Of a DNA stretch of 39,385 bases, positions 24,525 through 32,107 are shown piece by piece. Within the stretch, counting starts at the first letter, position 1. Every line of letters starts with the position of its first letter. The stretch lies in assembly GCF_030149235.1 (NCBI RefSeq), contig NZ_JASBRW010000020.1:1-39385 (forward strand). Reading direction: 5' to 3'. Source of the stretch: Maricaulis sp. GTDB lineage: Bacteria > Pseudomonadota > Alphaproteobacteria > Caulobacterales > Maricaulaceae. Below the pieces are notes generated by a model. That model saw only the letters and a program-made list of their open reading frames with translations. It was not told the origin of the DNA and did no database searches. A program made the translations under genes and the position numbers.

Positions 24525-26204
24525 CTATTCTGCGGGCGCTGCGGGGAGATCGACAGTGAAGCGGGCACCGCCCACACTGCCATCTTCGGTCCGCCGGTTG
24601 ACGGCGTAGATCTGACCGCCATGTGCCTTGACGATCTGGCGTGATATCGCGAGGCCGAGACCAGAATGGGCGCCAAAAGCCGCCCCCTTGGGCCTCTCGG
24701 TGTAGAAGCGCTCGAAGATGGTTTCCAGGTTTTCTTCGGGAATGCCCGGCCCCTCATCATCCACCGTGACGACCAGCGACACCCCGCCATCGCGATGTCC
24801 GCGCCGGGCGGTCAAGGTGATCGTGCTGCCAGGCGGTGAGAAGGTCAGAGCATTATCGACCAGATTGCGGAAGACCTGGCCGAGCGGAACCTCGCGGCCA
24901 AGCACCCGCCCATTGCGGACATTATTGGCAAACTCCAGCCGTACATCCGACTGCGCCTCATTATAGGTGTCCGCCAGCTCGCCCAGAAGCCCGGTCAGAT
25001 CGAAGGGTCCGATATCCTCGCGCGCCAGTTCGGCATCAACACGGGACGCGCGTGAGATATCGGTGATCAAGCGGTCGAGCCGCCCGACATCGGCGGCGAT
25101 AACCTTGAGCAGGCGGTCACGGCGGACCTCGTCCTTGGCCAGGGGCAGGACTTCGGCAGCGGATCGAATCGAGGTCAGCGGGTTCTTGAGCTCGTGGGCC
25201 ACATCGGCGGCAAATCGCTCGATCGCGTCGAGCCGGTCGTATAGCGCCTCGGTCATTTCCGACAGTGACACGCCGAGCTCGCCGATTTCATCCCGCCGGG
25301 CGCGAAGATCGGGCATTTTCACCCGGCGCCCACCTGCGCGGCGGGCCTCCTGGGCGGCGCGGGCCAGCCGCCGGATCGGGCGGGCGATGAACACGGTCAG
25401 CGACAGCGACGACACTCCGGTCACCAGAGCCGCAATCAAGATAAACGGCACCAGGGCCCGCCGTTCGGCCTGTATCAGGGTATCGAGGTCATAGCTCTCG
25501 ATTGTGACAACCCCGATCACCGCGCGGACCGGCTGGATCGGAATGGAAACCGATACGACCCGACTGCCAGCCTCGTCATAGCGCACACCGGCCACGCGTT
25601 CGCCCTCGATAACCTGCTGCACTTCCTGGGTCAGATCCCGGTTCAGGGCCGCACGTTCTTCTGCGGTAGAGAGGAAGCTGGAGAAACCGTCGAGAATGCG
25701 CGAGGGAATCGTCCGGGCGGCCTGGGCAAGGCCGGAACCTTCCTCACCGGGTGGCGGCAAATCCACACTCTCGAAGACATCGGCAAGCAAATGACTGTCG
25801 GCGACAATGTCACCGCCCTTGTCGAACAAGAGCACCCGGGATTCCTCGGGCACGTAGAGCTGTCGCAGCAGTGCCCGCGCATCAGCATTATTCATGGCCG
25901 GGGTTGGTGAGGTCACGGATGCGCCCTCGGCGAGGACATTGGCGATCAGCTCGCCCTGTACACGCAGGCTTTCGATCTTGGCATTGACCAGGCCGCGGCG
26001 CGTTTCCGTCAGGGCCATCATGCCGACGACCAGCACGCCCAGGGCGATGAAATTGGCAAACAGGATCAGTTGCGCCAGGCGTGACGACGCATTCGGCCGC
26101 CAGCCGCGAGCCGTTGCCACCAGACGGCGCCACAAGCGCACGACGGGCGCAAGTGTTCCCGCCGGGGCCGGATCAGTCCTCTTTGTATCGGTATCCAACG
26201 CCAT
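24525..26204 (-). CDS. chvG: Sensor histidine kinase ChvG
   Basis: This encodes 559 residues. It has an N-terminal membrane helix (about 45-66), a periplasmic sensor domain, a second membrane helix (about 251-274), HAMP ([14 protein letters not shown]) and a HisKA domain with the phospho-acceptor His337 in [16 protein letters not shown]. The ATPase motifs are [20 protein letters not shown] and [12 protein letters not shown]. ChvG (ExoS) with ChvI responds to acid and envelope stress. The ATG at 26204 lies within the end of chvI (32-bp overlap), implying coupled translation. The frame is open further upstream, but those codons lie entirely inside chvI. Confidence 0.95.
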   Translation of the reverse strand: MALDTDTKRTDPAPAGTLAPVVRLWRRLVATARGWRPNASSRLAQLILFANFIALGVLVVGMMALTETRRGLVNAKIESLRVQGELIANVLAEGASVTSPTPAMNNADARALLRQLYVPEESRVLLFDKGGDIVADSHLLADVFESVDLPPPGEEGSGLAQAARTIPSRILDGFSSFLSTAEERAALNRDLTQEVQQVIEGERVAGVRYDEAGSRVVSVSIPIQPVRAVIGVVTIESYDLDTLIQAERRALVPFILIAALVTGVSSLSLTVFIARPIRRLARAAQEARRAGGRRVKMPDLRARRDEIGELGVSLSEMTEALYDRLDAIERFAADVAHELKNPLTSIRSAAEVLPLAKDEVRRDRLLKVIAADVGRLDRLITDISRASRVDAELAREDIGPFDLTGLLGELADTYNEAQSDVRLEFANNVRNGRVLGREVPLGQVFRNLVDNALTFSPPGSTITLTARRGHRDGGVSLVVTVDDEGPGIPEENLETIFERFYTERPKGAAFGAHSGLGLAISRQIVKAHGGQIYAVNRRTEDGSVGGARFTVDLPAAPAE

Positions 26205-26883
26205 AGAGCGTCTCGATCGAGTCGAAAGTCTTGTCGACTTCGCGGAATTTCTTGCGGATGCGCTTGATGTGGCTGTCGATGGTACGGTCATCGACATAGA
26301 CCTGATCGTCATAGGCCGCATCCATCAGATTATCGCGGCTTTTGACATAGCCCGGCCGGGTCGCCAGAGCCTGGAGAATGAGAAATTCCGTTACGGTGAG
26401 ACGTACCGGTTCGCCGTTCCAGGAGCAGGCATGCCGGTTGGGGTCGAGCAGAAGCTGGCCGCGTTCGAGCGGCTTGCTGTCGCCCGGTTCCAGCCCGGTC
26501 GGTGCGCCAATATCACCCTGCGCGCCAGCACGGCGCAGCACGGCCTTGACCCGCTCGCCCAGCAGACGCTGGGAGAAAGGCTTGGCGATATAGTCATCGG
26601 CGCCGAGATTGAGGCCGAGCGCCTCGTCAAATTCGTCGTCCTTGGAGGTCAGGAAAATGACTGGAAGATTAGAGGACTGGCGCAGGCGACGCAGCAATTC
26701 GAGCCCGTCCATGCGCGGCATCTTGATATCGAAAATGCCCAGATCCGGTGGATCCTCAGTCAGCGCCGTCAGTGCCGAAGCGCCATCATTGTAAGTCCGT
26801 ACATTATAGCCCTCACCCTCGAGGAAAATGGAGACCGATGTGATGATGTTCTCGTCGTCGTCGACAAGCGCGATGGTAGCCAT
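26173..26883 (-). CDS. chvI: Response regulator ChvI (OmpR/PhoB family)
   Basis: This encodes 236 residues. The receiver domain has acidic residues in [10 protein letters not shown], the phosphorylated Asp52 in [13 protein letters not shown], and K in FLTSKDDE. It is followed by a winged-helix DNA-binding domain with [19 protein letters not shown] and the recognition helix [19 protein letters not shown]. It is the first gene of the chvI-chvG-EIIA-HPr group. The ATG is preceded by GGAGAAGG. It shares a 193-bp divergent region with the unknown gene at 27077. Confidence 0.96.
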   Translation of the reverse strand: MATIALVDDDENIITSVSIFLEGEGYNVRTYNDGASALTALTEDPPDLGIFDIKMPRMDGLELLRRLRQSSNLPVIFLTSKDDEFDEALGLNLGADDYIAKPFSQRLLGERVKAVLRRAGAQGDIGAPTGLEPGDSKPLERGQLLLDPNRHACSWNGEPVRLTVTEFLILQALATRPGYVKSRDNLMDAAYDDQVYVDDRTIDSHIKRIRKKFREVDKTFDSIETLYGVGYRYKED

Positions 26884-27018
26884 GCCTTCTCCGAAGTCTG
26901 TCCCGATAAAGTCTGCTCGAAATGTGCAGCACGGACGCGGGCTTGGCGCCCGGTTCGCGTTTCACAATAGACACCTCTGCCCGTACACGCCAAGCGCTTC
27001 GAAACAGCTTTGCCATGG

Positions 27019-27033
27019 TTAGTAAGGTTTTAA
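27019..27033. promoter_or_regulatory. CtrA-like box TTAG-N7-TTAA upstream of the 562-residue unknown gene
   Basis: TTAG at 27019-27022 and TTAA at 27030-27033 are separated by seven bases, one mismatch from TTAA-N7-TTAA. The site ends 43 bp before the ATG at 27077, a suitable place for an activator overlapping the -35 region. It lies in the chvI-side divergent gap, so it could in principle act on either gene. Confidence 0.45.
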
Positions 27034-27076
27034 ACGAATTCGGCGAGAATGAGGTCGGTTGAGAGGATCCGCTGCC

Positions 27077-28765
27077 ATGGCCGAAGACGTTCATTACGAA
27101 GTCTTTCTCAAGAAGAACGAGAAATCCGGCTGGGCCTTGCATGGGGCCTGCAAGGAGCGCGATGAATCGATCAAGGTCGCGCACTCGCTTCTCGCCCAGC
27201 ACAAATCCGGCTCGGTACGGGTCTCCAAGGAATACTTCAACAATGGCGAGCGCACCTTCCGCTCGGTCCCGATCTTCGAGGGCGGCGCGGAGGCGTTCGG
27301 GAAGGTCAAGGACAAGACCGGCGACGCCGCGCTGCCCTGCTTTGCTCCGGACGACCTGTCCAAAGGCCATGCCCGAGACACCATCCGTCGCTCACTGACA
27401 GGCTGGTTCGAGCGCCAGCAGGCACTTCCCATGGAGCTCTTGCACAGCGCTCATCTGGTGGAAAAGCTTGAAGCCTCAGGCACCGAGCTCCAGCACGCCG
27501 TGCAGAAAGTCGCCGTCGCCAGCGCCCAGACCAGCGATGCCAATGTCCAGACCGTGGTCAAACAGCTCAATGATCTGGTCCAGCTCAGCCTCAACCGCAT
27601 CTACAAGGATGCGCGCGAGAACCGGCTCCAGACCTATCCCAAGGGCAAGGACTTCGCTCAGGTCGCCTCAGACATTCATAACTCCGATGCCCGGGGATAT
27701 GCCTTGCGCGCTGCCATGGCCGACCGGCTCAAATCGTCCAGGAAGTATGGCGACAAGCTGGAAACCCTGCTGGAGATGGCCGACACGCTTCCCGTTGAGG
27801 AGAAGGCCCGCGAGTTCGCTCATAATGAAGTCGACGCCTATCTGACCGACCTGATCGGGTTTGATGCCGGGCGTGAAGCCTTGCTCGGCAAGTGCAATGA
27901 TCTCGGCGAGACCGTCATTCGCCTGACCTGTCTGTATGATGGCGACCATGGCGCCGAAGCGCTGGGCATGGCGCCCCGGTCAGCCAAGCGGATGGCGCAG
28001 AAGATTGGCGATGGGGATCTGGGTGAATGCCGCACCGCCATTGCCCAGGTTCTGCTGAAGGAACTGGAAAAGCCCAAGCGCCTGCGCCCGTCCTCGATCC
28101 GGGAAGAGATCCGGCTCGCGCGCGACCTGGCCCAGAAACTGGTCATGTCGGCGGATGCCGCCCTTCCGGCCGACCGGCTGATCAAGGCTTTTACCGCCCG
28201 TTCCTCGCGCCTTCTGCAGCCCGAGGCGATCGACGAATTGCTGCGTTATGCCCGCGACCCGAACGAGGAAATCGAATTCCTGCTCGGGCTGGAGGAGAAC
28301 CTCGTGGGTGAAGGCAACAAGTCCAAACTGGCCGGCTATGTCCGCTCAACGCTCGGCGCCAACAAGACCGAAACGCATTTCGTGCGCGGCCCCGGAAAGC
28401 CGTTGGAGGCCCTGTCTCAACTGACCGCACACCAAGCCCGCGTCCTGCGTGGCAGCTATCCGGAGCGGGACAAGAATGAACTGGCCACCGCACTCGACCA
28501 GCTCGGGCTGAAAATCCTCGATACGACCAATATCCTCTGCGCTGTCGAAAAAGGGCCACGCCCGGCCCTCGACCGGGCCCAGGCCTTGCTGAAGCTGGCC
28601 CAGGCCGGCGCCCTTCCCAAGGGCGAATGCCTGCGCGATGCCCAGGCCCGGGCGATGCGCCTGCTGAAGTCGGAAATGGGTCTGAAAGAAGCCCAGAGCC
28701 CGGATGGGCGTCCGAAAGTTCAGCAAATCCAGCAGCTCATGTCGCAGCTCAATACCGCAGCCTGA
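27077..28765 (+). CDS. Conserved-looking 562-residue soluble protein of unknown function
   Basis: Residues 1-75 form a small alpha/beta domain (VHYEVFLKKNEKSGWALHGA, AHSLLAQHKSGSVRVSKEYF). The remaining 480 residues are almost entirely helical, with many Leu/Ala and charged residues and no membrane segment, signal, or catalytic motif that I recognise. Motif-like stretches include LHSAHLVEKLEASG, FAHNEVDAYLTDLIGFDAG and RLLQPEAIDELLRYARDPNEE. Composition and codon use are like those of the neighbours, so it is not recent foreign DNA. The start ATG 27077 has GAGAGGA at good spacing; a TTG at 27059 opens the same frame. A CtrA-like box lies upstream. The helical solenoid look suggests a scaffold or adaptor, but this is a guess. 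Confidence 0.8.
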   Translation: MAEDVHYEVFLKKNEKSGWALHGACKERDESIKVAHSLLAQHKSGSVRVSKEYFNNGERTFRSVPIFEGGAEAFGKVKDKTGDAALPCFAPDDLSKGHARDTIRRSLTGWFERQQALPMELLHSAHLVEKLEASGTELQHAVQKVAVASAQTSDANVQTVVKQLNDLVQLSLNRIYKDARENRLQTYPKGKDFAQVASDIHNSDARGYALRAAMADRLKSSRKYGDKLETLLEMADTLPVEEKAREFAHNEVDAYLTDLIGFDAGREALLGKCNDLGETVIRLTCLYDGDHGAEALGMAPRSAKRMAQKIGDGDLGECRTAIAQVLLKELEKPKRLRPSSIREEIRLARDLAQKLVMSADAALPADRLIKAFTARSSRLLQPEAIDELLRYARDPNEEIEFLLGLEENLVGEGNKSKLAGYVRSTLGANKTETHFVRGPGKPLEALSQLTAHQARVLRGSYPERDKNELATALDQLGLKILDTTNILCAVEKGPRPALDRAQALLKLAQAGALPKGECLRDAQARAMRLLKSEMGLKEAQSPDGRPKVQQIQQLMSQLNTAA

Positions 28766-28836
28766 CCAAAGCGTCACTTGCCGCTGCGCCCAGGTGCGGG
28801 CAGTGTCTTCCGCCTGAACAAGGGGGAGATTTATCC

Positions 28837-29334
28837 ATGCTTCGTTTTCTTACCGGCCTTGCAGCGCTGACATTGCTTTGCGTACCCGCCGCCACAGCCG
28901 ACGATGAGGCGGACATCATTGCCGCCATGGATGAAGTCTATGCCGTGATCTCCGGACCGGTGGGCGAGGCCCGCGACTTTGATCACATGCGCACCCTCTT
29001 CCTGCCCAACGCCGCGATGGGCGCAGTCGGTCCGGGCCCAGACGGCACCGGGCGCGGCCGAGTGATCACGCTGGAAGACTATATCGAGCGCTCCGGGCCC
29101 TGGTTGGTCGAGAACGGTTTCACCGAGACGGCCACCCGCAATCAGGTCGAAGTGTTCGGCGAGATCGCCTATCTGCGCTCCGCCTATGAGGGCTATAACG
29201 GCGCCACTGGCGAGCTGATCCTGACCGGCGTGAATTTCGTCACCTTCTTCAAGATGGAAGGTGAGTGGAAAGTCGCGTCCCTGCTCTGGCGCCAGCAAAC
29301 GGACGACTGGCCGGTCGAGGCGGCGTTCGAATAG
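28837..29334 (+). CDS. Secreted NTF2/SnoaL-like protein
   Basis: This encodes 165 residues. A signal peptide (MLRFLTGLAALTLLCVPAATA) is followed by an NTF2-like cone domain: helix DEADIIAAMDEVYAVISGP, RTLFLPNA, then paired strands IAYLRSAYEGYN and VNFVTFFKMEGEWKVASLLW. This fold serves as ligand-binding pocket or small enzyme; no catalytic Asp/His set is conclusive here. The ATG at 28837 has AGGGGGAG upstream; longer open frame upstream runs into the preceding gene and lacks a signal sequence. It stands alone between the 562-residue gene and the GlmU-like gene. Confidence 0.83.
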   Translation: MLRFLTGLAALTLLCVPAATADDEADIIAAMDEVYAVISGPVGEARDFDHMRTLFLPNAAMGAVGPGPDGTGRGRVITLEDYIERSGPWLVENGFTETATRNQVEVFGEIAYLRSAYEGYNGATGELILTGVNFVTFFKMEGEWKVASLLWRQQTDDWPVEAAFE

Positions 29335-29435
29335 GTGAAAATGGCATCGCGACTTGCTCAAGCCGGGCAAGTCACGGCATCTAGGGGTCTTCCAGGCCCG
29401 TCCGGAACGGGCTCCAGCAGGACCGGCGGACGGGC

Positions 29436-30482
29436 ATGACCACGACACGCGTTCTCCTCGACGATGATCTTTCCATCGCAACGCGGTTCATTTCGCCAAC
29501 ACTCAGTGTGTTTCACGCCCGCGACGGCGTGCTGACCCCGGTTGAGCGCCTGAAGGCGGAGGGTGTAACGCATTTCGCCTATGCCTGCCGCGATGACGTC
29601 CTGGGTGACAGGGTTCGGGCCGCCGCCGGTTTCGCGCATGAAGACACCGGCGAGGCCGATCAGGGCCTGTCCAGCACCGGCCTTGACGCCGGGCAGGTTA
29701 TCGCCGGCCTCAGTGACCGGATCAGCGCGGACATCGCGCTCCTGGGCCGCACCGGCCAGCTCGACGGGTTTGTCAGTGATGCACCGACTGTCATCGGGCC
29801 TCAGGACGATCTCAAACGTCATCCATCCGCCGTGATCGAGCCGGGCTGTATCATCAATACCGACGGCGGGCCGGTCATGATCGATGCCAATGCCCGGATC
29901 GCCCGCATGAGCTATATCGCCGGTCCCGCCTATATCGGGCCGGACGCGCGCATCGACAGCGCCCATATCTCCTCCGGCGTCATCGGACGCCATGGCCGCA
30001 TTGGCGGCGAAGTCGAAAATTCGGTCTTCAACGACTTCTCCAACAAGCATCATGAAGGCTTTGTCGGCCATTCCCTGATCGGCCAATGGGTCAATCTGGG
30101 TGCCGTCACGACCACATCTGACCTGAAAAATAATTATGGCGAGGTTCGCCTTTCCGCGCCGGACCATGATGCGGCCCATGATGTTCCGGTGGCGTACGAC
30201 ACCGGAACGATCAAGTTTGGCTCGGTGATCTCGGAATTCGTCAAGACCGGCATCGGGACCATGCTGTCGACCGGCTCGATCATCGATCTCGGCGCCAACC
30301 TGTTTGAGGCGCCCGAGGGCAAATATGTGCCGGCCTTCGCCTGGGGCTCGGCAAAGGCGCAGCGCTACAAGCTCGAACGTTTTCTCAGCGACGCCCAGAC
30401 CATCGCCGGACGCCGCCAGCAGACGCTGAGCGAGGCGCGTCTGGCCGTGCTGCGCCATCTCCACGCCCGGGCGACCGGTTGA
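29436..30482 (+). CDS. GlmU-like left-handed beta-helix protein (putative sugar nucleotidyltransferase/acyltransferase)
   Basis: This encodes 348 residues. The C-terminal half is a left-handed beta-helix of hexapeptide repeats: VMIDANARIARMSYIAG, AYIGPDARIDSAHISSGVIG. The segment SNKHHEGFVGHSLIGQWVNL followed by GAVTTTSDLKNNYG is diagnostic of the GlmU-like family best known from Bacteroidetes. The N-terminal 120 residues (LLDDDLSIATRFISPTLSVF) match the short variant domain of that family and lack the standard LAAGxGTRM nucleotide loop, so uridylyltransferase activity is doubtful. It is coupled to the HAD phosphatase (TGATG overlap at 30480-30484), pointing to joint work on a phosphorylated sugar. 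Confidence 0.82.
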   Translation: MTTTRVLLDDDLSIATRFISPTLSVFHARDGVLTPVERLKAEGVTHFAYACRDDVLGDRVRAAAGFAHEDTGEADQGLSSTGLDAGQVIAGLSDRISADIALLGRTGQLDGFVSDAPTVIGPQDDLKRHPSAVIEPGCIINTDGGPVMIDANARIARMSYIAGPAYIGPDARIDSAHISSGVIGRHGRIGGEVENSVFNDFSNKHHEGFVGHSLIGQWVNLGAVTTTSDLKNNYGEVRLSAPDHDAAHDVPVAYDTGTIKFGSVISEFVKTGIGTMLSTGSIIDLGANLFEAPEGKYVPAFAWGSAKAQRYKLERFLSDAQTIAGRRQQTLSEARLAVLRHLHARATG

Positions 30483-31138
30483 TGCCAGACCAGAGCCTGC
30501 CCTTCCAGGCCATCCTGTTCGACATGGATGGCGTGCTCGTGGACAGCAATCCCGCGATCGAGGCGAGCTGGCAGCTCTGGGCCGACAAGCACGGCCTCGA
30601 TTTCGCCGCCGTGAAAGCCCGTATCCACGGCCGCAAGGCGGTCGAGGTCATCCGTCATTTCATGCCGGAAGCGGATATCGAAACGGTGTGGGCCGGGCTG
30701 ATTGACCAGGAAATGGCGAGTGCCCATCTCACCGTGCCAATCCCGGGCGTGGCGCCAATCCTGGCCGCCCTGAAGCCAGAGGAGTGGGCGGTCGTGACCT
30801 CTGCTCCGCTGGAACTGGCACAGGCCCGCATGCAGGCAGCCGGGCATCCGCAACCGACCGTCTGGGTCACCGCGCGCGATGTCGAACGCGGCAAGCCGGC
30901 TCCGGACGGCTTCCTTCTGGGGGCTGCGAAACTGGGCGTGGAGCCGGGCGATTGCCTGGTGATCGAAGACGCCGGCCCGGGCATCGCGGCGGCCCACGCG
31001 GCGGGCATGCCGGCGATCTATCTCAATACCGATCCCCCTACGCCGGACGACGCGAGCGCCCATATCGCCGGGCATGACCAGCTGGCAATTGAGCGCGATG
31101 CGACCGGCGCGGCGGTCATGCGCATCACGATCAGGTAA
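30482..31138 (+). CDS. HAD-IA family sugar-phosphate phosphatase
   Basis: This encodes 218 residues. Motif I is ILFDMDGVLVDSNPA with the nucleophile D14 and acid D16. Motif II is VVTSAP, the motif III lysine is in ERGKPAPDGF, and motif IV is CLVIEDAGPGI. A helical cap (about 20-85) follows motif I. This is the layout of beta-phosphoglucomutase-like or glycerol-3-phosphatase-like enzymes acting on small phosphosugars. It overlaps the preceding GlmU-like gene by one base and converges with the gene at 31131, overlapping its end by 8 bp. Confidence 0.93.
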   Translation: MPDQSLPFQAILFDMDGVLVDSNPAIEASWQLWADKHGLDFAAVKARIHGRKAVEVIRHFMPEADIETVWAGLIDQEMASAHLTVPIPGVAPILAALKPEEWAVVTSAPLELAQARMQAAGHPQPTVWVTARDVERGKPAPDGFLLGAAKLGVEPGDCLVIEDAGPGIAAAHAAGMPAIYLNTDPPTPDDASAHIAGHDQLAIERDATGAAVMRITIR

Positions 31139-32045
31139 ATTCCAGGCGTTCCTGGGAGAAGAAGAAAAGCGACTGGATCGACTTGTCCTCGATACCGCTT
31201 TCCGAGTTCAGCAAACGCTTCATGGAATGCTTGCGGCTATCGAGCGCTGCTTCGAAATCGGCATTGATCTTGGCTTCCGTGCCGCTCTTGCCCAGCGCGC
31301 TCTTGAGCTGGGAATAGAACTCGAAATCCCCGGCCAGGAAGAGGCTTTCATAGAGGATTTTCGAGGCAATTTTCTGGTGAATATCGCTATAGCCGAGCTG
31401 GCTCCGCATTTTCTCTTCCGTCTTGACGACGAAATCGACCTCTTCGCGGAAATTGGTCGAGCGCAGGATGTAATGCTTCACCTCGAGCATTTCCTCGTCG
31501 ATCTCGGCGATGCGCTTGGGATCAAACCCGTCACGGAAAACCACCACGATATCAACGTCAGAACCCTGCACCATCTTGCCCAGGGCCGCGTTCTCGCGCG
31601 GTTCGTTGTGGGCGAGATAATAGGCGATGTCACCGGCCACGAAGCAGACACCATTGGCCAGCACATCCCGGCGCGCAGCCTGGCTCAGCGCCATCACCGT
31701 CTGCCGGGCGACCTTGAGCTTGTAGACCGAGATCTCGCGGTGCTGGTTGGACAGCTGGATCTGACGCTCGATGACCTGCTCACGTTGGTGCGGCAGGGAT
31801 ATCAGGGTGAAGGTCAGGAAATCGCGCAGAATAGACGGGCTGAGGCGGATATAATCCTCCCGCGTCACATCAAAGCGCAGATAATAGCGGGCGAAGTGCG
31901 AGATCTGCAGGAAGCCCGAGCCGAAACAGGCCCGCCAGACATCGAGATAGGCGGCCCCGTCCAGGGCCGCCATAAGTTCACGGCCCAGCAGCGGCCCGCG
32001 TGCATTGACCGCGTCGATGATGCGCGATTCCAGATCGATTTTCAC
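31131..32045 (-). CDS. Divergent nucleotidyltransferase-like protein of unknown function
   Basis: This encodes 304 residues with no signal or membrane segment. Residues 1-130 are helical (RIIDAVNARGPLLGRELMAA, ISVYKLKVARQTVMALSQAA). Then CFVAGDIAYYLAHNEPRENA leads into QGSDVDIVVVFRDGF with D163 and D165, and REEVDFVVKTE with D204. This spacing matches the carboxylate triad of Pol-beta-type nucleotidyltransferases (G-[GS], DxD, third D). The last 100 residues are helical (HQKIASKILYESLFLAGDFE). The family includes tRNA modifiers, antitoxin AMPylators and kanamycin nucleotidyltransferases; I cannot place this one. It lies 62 bp downstream of the prolyl oligopeptidase on the same strand, separated by a GC-rich hairpin. 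Confidence 0.75.
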   Translation of the reverse strand: MKIDLESRIIDAVNARGPLLGRELMAALDGAAYLDVWRACFGSGFLQISHFARYYLRFDVTREDYIRLSPSILRDFLTFTLISLPHQREQVIERQIQLSNQHREISVYKLKVARQTVMALSQAARRDVLANGVCFVAGDIAYYLAHNEPRENAALGKMVQGSDVDIVVVFRDGFDPKRIAEIDEEMLEVKHYILRSTNFREEVDFVVKTEEKMRSQLGYSDIHQKIASKILYESLFLAGDFEFYSQLKSALGKSGTEAKINADFEAALDSRKHSMKRLLNSESGIEDKSIQSLFFFSQERLEFT

Positions 32046-32070
32046 CCGCAGAACCCTCGTCTTGAAAGCA

Positions 32071-32098
32071 GCGGGGCGGACCCTTGGGCCCGCCCCGC
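32071..32098 (-). terminator. GC-rich hairpin after the prolyl oligopeptidase gene
   Basis: Arms 32071-32083 and 32086-32098 pair almost perfectly (one G-T pair), but no clear T-run follows on either strand. It lies 10 bp after the oligopeptidase stop codon. It may be a weak terminator or an RNA-stabilising 3' end. Confidence 0.45.
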
Positions 32099-32107
32099 CA
32101 GCTGGAT

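Noticed and set aside
29351-29373. 7-bp inverted repeat GACTTGC/GCAAGTC between the NTF2-like and GlmU-like genes
   Set aside because: No T-run and no known operator match; kept out of the annotation.
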